Source: Porphyridium purpureum (lineage: Eukaryota > Rhodophyta > Bangiophyceae > Porphyridiales > Porphyridiaceae). From it: a stretch of 64,000 nt of DNA. Shown here one piece after another: positions 49,163 through 59,926 of the stretch. The notes beneath the pieces are model-generated. The model was given only the letters and a program-made list of their open reading frames with translations, did not search any database and was not told the origin of the DNA. The stretch is taken from assembly GCA_008690995.1 (NCBI GenBank), contig VRMN01000001.1, positions 4,154,001-4,218,000 of the forward strand, read 5' to 3'. Numbering within the stretch: position 1 is the first letter of the stretch; each line of letters opens with the position of its first letter. The translations under genes and the position numbers were made by a program.

Positions 49163-52100
49163 CGAGCAATCCGTGCTTGATGGTGCTTTGGAGAAGAAGA
49201 TGCACTCGTTTGTATGATGGGACAGCGTTCCGTTTCTCATGACTTGGTCCCACAGAGGACAATGACGACGGTGTTTTGTTAGCGCGTCTGCTACATTTTG
49301 TGTGCCAGAGATGTGGTGAAGTCGCGCAATTGAAAGCACATCCACGCTTTGTCGAACCATTAACAGCCGAATCATCATTCGTTTCTCATCAAGAGTCGTA
49401 CCGTGTGCGACTGCGTCGTATATTTGCTTTGAATCCGTATACAGATCGATATCGACTGCCACCCCGGTCCGAAGCAGGTCAGCACGCAGCGCTTCTGCGA
49501 AATCCAATGCTGCACACAGCGCCAGCAATTCCGCGCCCATCACGGAGTAAACTGCGTGGCGAGTTTTCTTTGAGACTGCGTGCAAGAAATGTACTGTGTC
49601 CGTATGGTCGCCGAGGAAAACCACGTAGCCAATTTGAGACGAGTAATCGCGGTTCGACGCGAACGATGCGTCTGCGTACACTCTGAACTTGAGTTTCTGA
49701 ACGTCAAGTGGCCTGTAAATTAGAGAATACGCGTTGTTGGTCAAGTGCAGCCGTTTCGTCACACTGAGAAGAGTCTTGGCTTGCGCTGAGTCGAACTGTG
49801 CATGTGTTACTTGAGACAACTTCGCAACGTGGTACAACAAATCTGGCCGCCCGTTGTTGGACACATATGCTACTCGTCCGCGGAGAGATCGGAAACTGTC
49901 AAAGTCGGTCGGCAATTTCACTCTGGAAAGATTCTTGCGCACGTAATCGAAAATCGAGATGCGGAAGCCGCCGCCGCCGCAACTGGTCACTCGCGCTCCG
50001 TTGAAATTAAAAGGTATGCCTTGGACGCCTTTGCTCTCGAATGTGTCCGTTGCGGCCCGTTCCGCATTTAAACATAGCTGATTGCCGAAAAAAATGGTGT
50101 CGTCGACCAGTAGACCTAGAGCTCCCGAAAATTGCTCATCAGGCCGGTGAAACATTAGACATGAGTCCAGTGCAGTCGGAACGAAGCCTCTCGCTTTAAG
50201 GTGATTGCTGATGGTATGATACCAGAGCGTGCCTGATTCTCGTAAGCCGTAAAGGGCCTTTTCGAGCTTGGCGTGCAATGGCCACTGTTGTCCTGTGATA
50301 TCGGTGAGAATGTCCCTTGTCGAGTCGTCGAGCCGCAAGTACACGTTCCTGATTAAGGAGTATTCGCTTTGTATGTATGCTTGTGAAAAGTCACGATAAT
50401 ACAAAGGCTTGTTCATGGAACAGCACAGTGAAACGACGGTCCGAAACGAACAGCGAGTCAAGACAGGCGAGTTGATCGAAGTCAAATGCGCCTCGCGGTC
50501 TGCAAAGCGATGCCCGCAGGCTACCAGTCTAGCTTTGTACGAGCCGTCCGCCTTCACGCGGTCGTCGAATCTGGCCTTGACGATATTGGCGTGGGCTGGC
50601 GGTGAACGACATGGAGAGAATGTTCCGCGGTTCACCAATCCTTGGAGCTCCCGGTATCGCGCGTCGTTGAATAGATGCGTCTCCGGCTCGTCTTGCTCCG
50701 TGTGATAGATGAATCGCGCGATAGTCTCACCCATCCGATAGACTTTTGTATTATGAATCGAAAACACTTGCTTTCTTGGACGCCCAGTGGTGGAAGGGAT
50801 GACCACTGTCACATGGTTGCCGTCCACCCTTTCACAAGTGTATGGTCCGGTGTACTCATAAGACGCATCTCTGCGTACCAGAACGCCAATGCCTGGAACG
50901 ATGGCGTCGCTGTCGCGAGGGTACTCTGGCGCTCGTGATCGGCGCGCTCGTGTGAGGCGCTCACGAGAAACGGATATCTCGTACTCCTTGCGAGCCAAAA
51001 GCATGGCCTTGATTCGATATTCTTGATCGTTTCTGGAGTCGTGCTGCGCGACTTCCGGTCGTAGGGCCATGCGCGGAACCGTACCAAAAACCAGGAGAGA
51101 CGGTACCGTGCCGTCGGGTCCGGCGGTGCAATTCATAGCGCGGGTAACGATGGCGAGCCGGTCGTTTACGCTTAGTCTTTCCGTTTCGCCACTTATCTTC
51201 AAGTAAATCTTTCGCACCGTCTCATGACTGCGTTCGACGGAGCCTAAAGTCCAGTGTGCTTCCACCGGGACTGCATCAACGACAGTTCCTTCGTTACCAA
51301 GCATCCGTTCGAGATCTTCCGACACCAGTACGCGTTCCCGATCGAGTCGAATGCGGTGCGGTGCTCCGAAATACGCAATCCACGTTGTGAAGATGGTTGA
51401 GTAGATGTTTTGAGCCGTTGCACCGTCGCACTGGGCCGCTACGCTCCAGCCCGTGCCATCGCAGCGCAGGTGCATGATCTTCAGCGAGCCACTTCCCTCT
51501 CTGTCATTCGGAATAAACAGAAAATCGAGTGATACCGCGTGGTTGAACGTGACTTCGACATCCGCGGATGCTTTGTAAGTTGTCCGTCGTCCTGCATACC
51601 ACTGGCAGGTGGGACAGTCGCGTATGCGCGTAGTCAGTCGCTCGAGCTCATCATGGCCAAGTGATTCGTCGTTCAACCGCAGAATTTTCGCTATGTTCCT
51701 TGCACTGGTGTGTCCAAATCGACGATGTAGAGTCATGAGCTCGTCTATTGTATACAGTAACGAATTTGGTTCCGAAAGACAACTTGGGTCAGAATCTTGT
51801 TGGTGCATGCAGAGAAAGTCGACAGCAAGGTGTCCAGACATCATCTTGTAGAGTGGGATAGCGAATCCTGGGCCGGTCAGGCGCGGAGGGCGTGGACGTC
51901 GAATGAGGTTCATATGGTGGCGCTCTTGCACGTCATTGCCTAGCAGGATAGGTATTTTTCCTGAAACCACGAACACGTTAAACGACAGGAACGCTTCACT
52001 TCCGACGGGGACACGTACTTCTCCTTGTCCAAGAACGGTGAGTGCCGTTCCCCAAACAACCTTTGGTGGTTTGTGCACCTCACGAAGCGCACTGCTTTTC

Positions 52101-53713
52101 CCACATGCATGGCAGTACGACGCGTACGCTTCGACTCCCGCTAAAGAATAAGGGGAGCCCGGGTCTACGACTACAGCACCCCAGCCGGGAAGGCGTGGCA
52201 TGTGGCCTGTTATCGTGTACACGTCGCATGCCTGTGCGAGTCACTCGGCGCCAGCTTGATTGTCGGATTGTATCAGTGGCACGTGCTCATGCTCGGAGTC
52301 TTCGTCGTCGTTCACGAAGTCTTCCGCTGCGCTCTGCGATGGCCAATGTTCTGTTTCGACCAGATTCACATTTGTGTCAGCGCTAATCGCGCACTGCGAT
52401 GCAATGTGCCCGTCCCGTCCACATCGAAAGCACCTCACACGACGGGCCTGATTTGTCGCAGACGGCGCTCCGCCTCTGCCAGCAGAGCTTCCGTACCGCC
52501 TGACCTCGCTTTGGCCAGATTGCCCTAGGCGCCGCGCCGGTCCGCCTGGTGCGCGCTGGAACAGGAGGGAGGAAGAGCCGCGAGGCGCCTCCTTGTCTTG
52601 AGCGCTCAGGAAGTTGCGAACAGATTGCAACAACTCGTTCCCACTCAGGTGCATGAAGGATCGCGCCATTTCGGTGTGGTACCCACCGTCCGACATGGCA
52701 CCGAGCACGTAAGTTGCCACAGACCACTGGTTATTGTGGTCTGGGCCCGCTGACGCCGCGTCTGCACTGATCTGTGCGGTGAGCCGGTCGAATGCCTCCA
52801 CCCGAGGAAGGTCGTCACGCAGATAGTGCTGAAAATTAGCACCGCGGAGGCGAAACAGCGCAAGACGACTGGTCAATTCGACGCGGAATTCTTTGGACAT
52901 AGCATCCAAAATTTCGATGAATTTTGTCCTTGGATGCCTTTTCACGAACTCAGATGCCTGCCCGGCCAACGTTAGGGGCAAAATGAGGCGGATATCGGAG
53001 TCTGACAGTGAATAAACGTGCTTAACTTCGAGAAGTTTGTCTCGCCAAACACGGAAGGGTACCTGCGCTTCGTCTCCCGAGTACACGTGTTTCTCCAGTG
53101 CCTTGAGCACTCCACCGATCACGGCCGGGGGCACTGTTGCAGACGAGGACGCGGGTGCCTGACGAGAAGAGTGGGCACCATGGTCTTCGCGTGGGGCGTA
53201 AATCGCGAAGTTTTCAGGGAGCGGGATGTTCGAGTCGAACACATCCCGTTGGATGGCGTACCTGGCAAACTGCATCGTTACGAACGGCCCGGCGGCACGC
53301 AAAGTTTCCAAAGTGACAATCTGATCGATAATCACCGACGCAAACTCATCCCGGGTGAGGTAGTCGCACGAGCGAAGAAGCCGGTCCCAGTCCGGGTTTT
53401 CGGTTCTAATCGCTAGCCACGGATACTCGCCCGTCTCGTTGTCCTCGATGTCGACATACTTGCGAGGCTGCTGCCCGGCCACTTGAAAAGTACCGGGGGC
53501 TCCCGATAGACGCGGGCTACTGCTCGTAGTGTGGTCCCCGCCCGTCGATGGCGCGCCGACTGGGTTGGCCGGGTCACTCGAAGTGGGCGACGGGGAATCT
53601 CCAACGCGGCCGGGAGCACGCGATGCTCCACCGGCCGCTGCGCCGGAGCGCGTCCTTGGTCTATCCCTTGTCATCCTTTGTTCGAGTCAGATATGTGTAT
53701 CCTGATTTCGAAA

Positions 53714-54006
53714 TGTCCGATACAACACGTAGGAACACGGCAACGTGCTCGTACTGATGTGAGGAGGGGAAGCGCTTGATGTTATCCCACAAGCGTAGCC
53801 ACGCAGTGGACACCCACGCAATGGCTCCCGGTGCAGAAATCAAAGTTGCTCTTGGCAATACTTATAAACTTCTTTTATGCTATCCACTCCTACCGTCCCT
53901 TCTCCAGTCGCTCGTCCGAGCCCCGCGAAAACAGGGGCTTAAATAAACGTATGCAGTCTACTGCGACTAGTGACATCTTCGGTGCGAGTGAACACTAGTT
54001 ACAACA
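53714..54006 (-). repeat. 5' LTR of the second copia element
   Basis: 293 bp, nearly identical to 48849-49143. It lies 77 bp before the ATG of the next PPR-like gene, which reads in the opposite direction. Confidence 0.93.
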
Positions 54007-54083
54007 CCCATGCTGGTTACGCCATGGGTTAACTCTCACTGAGAGCGCAGCGCGCGCGGTGCGCGCATCCTGATGCGGCTGTC

Positions 54084-56198
54084 ATGCCGTGGCCAGTGAC
54101 ATGGGTGAGTCGGGCATCAGCAGGCGCGCGGTGGAGGCAGTGTCTGCTGCGCATGCCCTGTTGGCGACGCAGCGGCGAGCGAGGTCCGCGCGGGGCGGGC
54201 GGTTCGCTCCTTGTTGTCCCCGGCTGTTTGCATGCGCGAATGTGCGTGATGAGCGTGAGACACAGCTCGACGACCCAGGATGTAGCTGCGCCGCCGCCTT
54301 CAAAGCGCGTGTCCCGGCGTGAGACGCATCCGCTTACGCTCATCCTCATCGACAGGCTGAAGAGCGGCTTTGCGAAAAACAAGAATGAGCGCATCGAGGA
54401 TCGCTTTGCGCGATGCTTGAAAGTGGCTCACAATGCGCCACTGGACAGGCGCGCGCTCGATTTGGTCCTGCTGATGGCCGAAAAAGCCGAGAACCGCTCG
54501 TTTCGTGCCAGGCTCCGCTTTGCCGTGAGGATGCTGCAAAAGGCGCGGCGAGATCGGCTGAGGATCCTCGCTCGCCACGCCAAGGAAGGAAGAAAAAAAT
54601 TTCAAGGCGAGCGACTGCCACAAATTTACTCGAACAGCTTGCGGCGCCTGTACAAGCTGGCAGAGCCTCTGCGCAAAGTCAATGTGATCCTGGCGATCAA
54701 GAGGTACATTGAACAGCAAGAAGGAAAATCTCTCGACGCGGATGCGTACCATCTCTTGATCGGCCATTTCGCAGCTTGCGATCGGCTCGATCTGGTGGAA
54801 ATCGGTCTGCACGAGGCGTTGCGCGTTTGCAGAACTGTAAGTGCCGCCACTTTCGCCCTCATCCTGCGCAACTTCTTGAACAGACAAGCGAAGGATAGAA
54901 ACCATGACGCCGCCGAGCATGTGTGGAAGATGCTGCGCGCGCCCCCGTTTTCAGAATGCGTGAAGCTTGATGCGGACCTTATCAGATGCGGGGCATGGGT
55001 GTTCTGCTTTCGTGACGTGGATGACGCCGACGAGGCGAACTGGATTGCGGACAAGTTTCGTGAACTGCGCGTTCCGCCGCACATTGATACGCTCCATGTT
55101 CTCGTGTCAGCGCTGATCCGCGGCGGGAACTTCAACGCAGCGTGCATGCAAATGCTGCACATGATACGGCTGGAGTACAAGGTGGAGTGTAAACAAATGT
55201 ACGAATACATGGGCGCCTGCATGAGGCGGGAAAGGCCGGAAGAACTGGTGCGAGTTGCCCACGTTTTGATGAACTTTAAACGCCGCCGGTCCCAGAACGA
55301 CGAAAAGGCGGCGGTTGTGCGTGCATATCTCGAGACGCTGTACCGCGCAGGTCTTCAAGATCGTTTAGATGTTCACCCGGCCGCGTCGTGTGCACAGCGC
55401 GTGTTTACATTCCATCAAATGAACGATAACCGTTCGGCTAGTTTTGTGGTATACTTGCTGGCTCGGGCCGGCAAGCTGGACCCTGCAAACTTTGATGCTG
55501 CGCTGCGTTTGGCTGATGAAATGCATCGTAAGCGATACCCGGCTGCCGAGCGCGTACTGTTTACTCATGCTTACGAGGCGCTTCTTGAACGATGCATACA
55601 TTTAGGTCGCCAGGAATCAATTTTGACACTTGCGATGGTCAACGGCGAGTCTGGCGGGGAAGATGATGCGGCTGCAGAGGTTTCGCGGCTGGTGGGACTT
55701 AAATTTATGTATGCCGCGAGCAAGCTTGGCAGACTCGATTTCTGCACATTGCTTTACAACACGTGGTGCGCTTCACCCACGACACGAAGTCCTGATGTGC
55801 CGAGTGCATACATGTACGTGCTTGGTTTGGCTTCGCGGCCTCAAGAGGCTTTGGAGGTATTTCGAAAACTACAAGCGCGTCACGGAACGGTTCTGGATTC
55901 CCGAATGACGTACATTCCACTCGCATTAGTGGTACTCAAGAATGGTATGAATGGCTCGCTGTCCCGAGAGGTCGTTGCCGAGATGATGGGGTACATTGAA
56001 GCGCATCTGAGTCGACGACCCGATCAAGACGCCACGATACCTCGCCATGATCAAGCCGTAGAATCTGGGGGAATCGAGACCAGTGCCTCGGCTGTCTCCC
56101 TTGGTTCGATTGACGCTAAGGCCGAACGGGACGATGAGAAACTCAGGACATTGGCAAATGACATCCAGGCTTTTCTCGCGAGTGCGGAGAGTCCATGA
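54084..56198 (+). CDS. PPR-like helical repeat protein (third member)
   Basis: A 704-residue protein related to PPR-A and PPR-B (CAQRV block; ALVVLKNG; DTLHVLVSALIRGGNFNAAC versus PLHVLVSAFVNSGNYKEA). Degenerate helical repeats of about 35-37 residues run from about 120 to 650, as in organellar PPR RNA-binding proteins. The N-terminus is Arg/Ser/Ala-rich with few acids (MPWPVTWVSRASAGARWRQC), which would suit a mitochondrial or plastid presequence; a later start at MCVMSVRHSSTTQD (about residue 53) is possible. The C-terminal ~50 residues are polar. Unlike PPR-B it carries a long extra C-terminal part (from about 430). The young copia element lies only 77 bp upstream, so the native promoter has been pushed 5 kb away or replaced by the LTR. 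Confidence 0.75.
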   Translation: MPWPVTWVSRASAGARWRQCLLRMPCWRRSGERGPRGAGGSLLVVPGCLHARMCVMSVRHSSTTQDVAAPPPSKRVSRRETHPLTLILIDRLKSGFAKNKNERIEDRFARCLKVAHNAPLDRRALDLVLLMAEKAENRSFRARLRFAVRMLQKARRDRLRILARHAKEGRKKFQGERLPQIYSNSLRRLYKLAEPLRKVNVILAIKRYIEQQEGKSLDADAYHLLIGHFAACDRLDLVEIGLHEALRVCRTVSAATFALILRNFLNRQAKDRNHDAAEHVWKMLRAPPFSECVKLDADLIRCGAWVFCFRDVDDADEANWIADKFRELRVPPHIDTLHVLVSALIRGGNFNAACMQMLHMIRLEYKVECKQMYEYMGACMRRERPEELVRVAHVLMNFKRRRSQNDEKAAVVRAYLETLYRAGLQDRLDVHPAASCAQRVFTFHQMNDNRSASFVVYLLARAGKLDPANFDAALRLADEMHRKRYPAAERVLFTHAYEALLERCIHLGRQESILTLAMVNGESGGEDDAAAEVSRLVGLKFMYAASKLGRLDFCTLLYNTWCASPTTRSPDVPSAYMYVLGLASRPQEALEVFRKLQARHGTVLDSRMTYIPLALVVLKNGMNGSLSREVVAEMMGYIEAHLSRRPDQDATIPRHDQAVESGGIETSASAVSLGSIDAKAERDDEKLRTLANDIQAFLASAESP

Positions 56199-59100
56199 GC
56201 GCGAGAATGGCGACCGTGCTGTTGGAAAGACAAGCTCAGAACTCGTGATCAACCCCATGTCCGTAGGCTAGTGCGTACGGAACCGAGGAGACCACTGGCC
56301 TTCCAGAATAACGCGAGAAGCAGCAAGACCCGCTGAGCTTCTTGTCAAATCCGCGTTTTCTTGGTGGATCCTCCTCTGCATGGCTAAGCATGAAAATGTT
56401 TGCTCCAAGTTGTGCGGTCTTTGCGAGCGCACGTCAGCCGGCAGCTCATTTTGCTCCCCCTCAGGAAGTGCATACCATCGGGGATGTCCCGAAGCGCCTA
56501 CAGGATCGAGCGTTGAGTCATACGAGACGAGATTATGCGCATAGGTACGGCACGTTGGTCACTGGCCAAGTCGATCATTTGCGGCGCGCCCATGAGCATA
56601 TGTGCTGCAGTTCGTGGATGCTGGCGTTCTCAAAATGGACTGCAGACGCGACCATGATCTCGCATGTGTACGGCGTCGGTCAGAGCGGCTCCCAAGCTCG
56701 CTGCTAAAGAAAATCTGACTGATGCTATACCAAGGGCTTTTCTTCGCACACGGGCGCGGCGGCCAAGCCCCCTTTGACGATGCGCTGTGTAAAGCTGCAG
56801 TACATGCGCGTTAGTCTGTTGCGAGGCAAGGCCAGCGCAGCCAAGACGCTGTCCCGCGTCATGGTGCCTGTCGTTGCGGTCGCCGTGGCGACCATGCTGA
56901 TGGGTCAAATACTTGCGTTCGCCTCTGTGTTTCTCTTTCTGCATGGTAAGGGTCGCGGGTGGCTCTGTATCTTCTGCTGACGCTGTCCATGACAGTTTCC
57001 CAGGCGGTCTTTGACACTCTGGAGCTTGAGTTTCTTTCTCGACTACTTCGCGTTTCTTGCCATCGATGTCAGGCAACTTCAGAATGAAGGTCAGAATTGG
57101 ACAAGGCTACGTGCTCGGCTTCTTTCGTGTGGAAGAATGCTGTGTATACGGTGTCAGTGACACCTCGATCGTCATCGTGGACGAACGGCGGCCTTTTCCT
57201 GGCTGCGAGATGAGGACGCGGAGCTTTGTCTTTTCTGCAGGGTCCAGCAATCGCAACGTCTGTGTTTGACGGACCACATCGACCATCCAAGAGCACGCAC
57301 CAATTCAGGAGGCAAGTGACGTTGACTGCTCTACGCACTTGGTTGCTTTGCGCACCCGGGCTCTTCGCCAAAGATCGCTGATTTGTCAAATCTACGGTAG
57401 TGCTCGGAAGACAAACTACGTATTTGCGCTGGAATACGCTACGCTTTGCAGCTGCCTCTTTCGCGGTTTGCGGAGCTTGAGAATCGGAACCTGGCGCTTC
57501 GTCAAACATGTGACCCGGCGCGGGCAAAGCTGTATGGCAAAGCTTTGAAGTTTTCCGTGGCCGAGAAGCAGCGTTAATGACAAATGCGAAAGACGCGCGT
57601 ACGGTGCCGAGCTGGTGCTCTGCGGTTTTGCTTTGGTTCGTGGCTCCTGGCACAATTTTAGCAGGAGCGAGGTGCTGCATGAATATAAGATCTGCAGCAC
57701 GCGATGCTCGCAAAACAAACTGGCCAAAATACGAGCGCAGCAAAACTGTCAGAAGTGGTGACCCAGTTGCGAGATGCACGTTGTGAGCGTCGCCCTGAGC
57801 AGCGAGTCGAGCACCTTGACGGAGCTCTAGTCATTCTACCGCGCAGGCAAGTATACGTTGCTTGCAGACGCAAAGAAACTGCGGCAGCAAAGTTTGGGAT
57901 GTCTGCTGCTCTCTTGTGACAACAGCAAGCGGTTGTCCAAAAAGACCTCTAGCACAAGTGCTATGTCTGTCATAGACATAAAGAGCCGCAATCCATGAAT
58001 ATCCGAGCATGATCAGTCGGCTCCATGTACGAGCGTGCTTGAGTATGGCCGGGACGAGAAAGTCGCAGAAGGCAGCGTGCAGAACATGACAGCTGGTTCG
58101 TACGCCATCCATTCGGCTTCATCGGCATTGACGGCATCGGCCAGGATGTTATGAAAAGCCCTGCCGCAAAAGCTCAGAGAACAAGTAGACGAATGTCGCT
58201 GAGCGCATGCGCCTCGAGAATGCTTCATCTGGTATGACTTACTCGCGACCGGCTGGCGGCAAGCCGCGAAATCGTGCCCTTCTCACTCGTGCTGAGGAGC
58301 CCAAAACCATTGCTCTTCGCAATCGCGAAACATTGAGGATGCTCCAGAAGACGGTTTACTGGGTGGATCTTTTCCCAGCTACGAGTGTACCTCAGCCTCG
58401 CGAACGTCCGTCCATTTCGCATAGATACATCATTTTGTGCGAAATTCGTGATATGTTAAAAGGCTCAATTCGTAGACCATGAACGTGTTTGGCGCAAATG
58501 GCATTCATTCTAGGTATGAAGGGGATGGTTACATAGATGGAGTCAGTCTCCAGGCGACGATACGAGAATCTACGTCGCAGAGGGCCACGCAAAGAACGTG
58601 CTGGTTTTGTCTGCATCTCATGGTTATCTCCAGCTAGACACCAGGTTTATCCCTCGTTCTCCATTCTTTTCTACCTTCTGCGCCAACCTGCGACGGGTAC
58701 AATCATATCCCTAATCCGCTTCCGAAGGCCGTAGAGTCGTGAAGTAATGAACCATGACAACAAGAAAGGTAAGGATTTAAAAAAGCAAGAATATTGCATC
58801 TACATAACCAAACGAGCCTAGCAATTGTATTCAACGAGGCTCTTCATGGCTAGCATTCTCCTCCATCAGGAGCGGGCTTTATACACGGAAGTAACCAAAT
58901 GGCCATTCGTTTCGAATATTTCGCTGAAAGACGACCGTTGAGTGACTCAAGCGCAGATCCTTGCATAGGTCGATGGAACACTTGAGGTCGTGTTTAGTAG
59001 CTGCGCGGTCACACAAATCGTCTCGTGTCATGCACCAGGGCTCCGCACGTATCGCAATAAGGTTCTGGGCTTTGTGCTGATAGCTTTATTCCTGAAGGTC

Positions 59101-59650
59101 GATCTTGCATGCATTAGCAAGGATCCGCTCGGCAAACGTTTGTGCGAACCTAAACTCTCGCGTAAAGTCCCACACTGCCATTGTCTCCAAGTTCAATCTT
59201 TTCCCCTTTGCCCGCTTCGCATAATTTTTACCAAGTCTCTTGTCCCTTTTTTCGACTCTTTCTCTCCGTATTCTAGGGCTTCCCTAGGTTCAAACTGAAT
59301 CCAGGATTGCTGTGGAACCTAACGGGACTAACATCGTGCGCACTGTAAAAGGAGTAGGCCACCAGGTGGGGGGGATCAGTCACTGGGAAAGTATCGTACG
59401 GAGACGAACGACATTTGACCACGCGCACGTGCGCAGTTCCGTGCATTGAGCCGCTTCACGGTCACAGGAATTGACGCGCGTCCAAATATTAACATGCAGA
59501 CCACCATGCCTGCTGTTTAGCTGTGCATACAACGATCAAAGACGTAGCACAGAATTCCAGTCTAATATTCTTTGCGATGCTGCTGGTGAAAGGTTCAAAG
59601 ACGCCCGTCACGCATGCCACTCGCAATCCTTCGTCTTTGACGCGTATGCG
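56199..59650. other. Gene-poor region
   Basis: About 3.4 kb. The open frames (e.g. 56630-57076 and 57069-57779 on the minus strand) have no motif and shadow each other. A + frame at 56774-56980 has one membrane-helix-like segment (VPVVAVAVATMLMGQILAFA) but nothing else in support. 58.7-59.3 kb is AT-richer. I see no gene I would stand by. Confidence 0.35.
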
Positions 59651-59926
59651 CTATGTCCGCCCGCCTTTGGCCCGCGTGCGCTTGCGCTTAGCATTCTTGT
59701 GTTCGTCAGTCCTGGATACCGGTAGTTCAATTACCTGTGCATGCAGGACGCGTTCACCAACTTGATTGCCGTCGTCAGGTGAATGCATTATACTCAGAAA
59801 CGTGTCCAGGGCTGTTTCGGCTCCCTCGAGTACTGCAGCACTGCGACACAAACTGTTTGCCAGGCTGTGCAGCACAGGATCCGCCATGCTTCCCGCCATC
59901 TCAACGCTGACCAGTAATTCATTCAT
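59651..59926 (-). CDS. Possible small protein or exon, unrecognised
   Basis: A 91-codon frame with an ATG at 59926. The first 70 residues look protein-like, helical with few Cys or Pro (MNELLVSVEMAGSMADPVLH; AVLEGAETALDTFLSIMHS), and the end is strongly basic (KNAKRKRTRAKGG). No family recognised and no neighbour gives context. It could be a short gene, the last exon of a gene, or chance. Confidence 0.25.
   Translation of the reverse strand: MNELLVSVEMAGSMADPVLHSLANSLCRSAAVLEGAETALDTFLSIMHSPDDGNQVGERVLHAQVIELPVSRTDEHKNAKRKRTRAKGGRT

Larger units (their letters stand above)
48849..54006 (-). mobile_element. Ty1/copia LTR retrotransposon, second family, young
   Basis: A 5.2-kb element read on the minus strand, flanked by the 5-bp target duplication CCCAT (48844-48848 and 54007-54011). 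LTRs are 295 and 293 bp and nearly identical, so the insertion is recent, though probably older than the first element. Parts in order: gag (about 53.7-52.2 kb, CCHC knuckle CFRCGRDGHIASQC), protease-like region, integrase (HHCC site, about 51.7 kb, then the DDE core), reverse transcriptase (about 50.6-50.0 kb) and RNase H (about 49.65-49.3 kb, YADASFASN and TDSKQIYD). Gag and pol occupy two long successive open regions. It looks largely whole. Sequence and LTRs differ clearly from the element at 8278, so it is another copia family. Confidence 0.95.

Noticed and set aside
56774-56980. Small + frame with one membrane-helix-like segment
   Set aside because: Only 68 codons, no context, and a competing minus-strand frame; not enough to call a gene.
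57069-57779. 236-codon minus-strand frame
   Set aside because: No domain, mixed composition and competing frames on the other strand.
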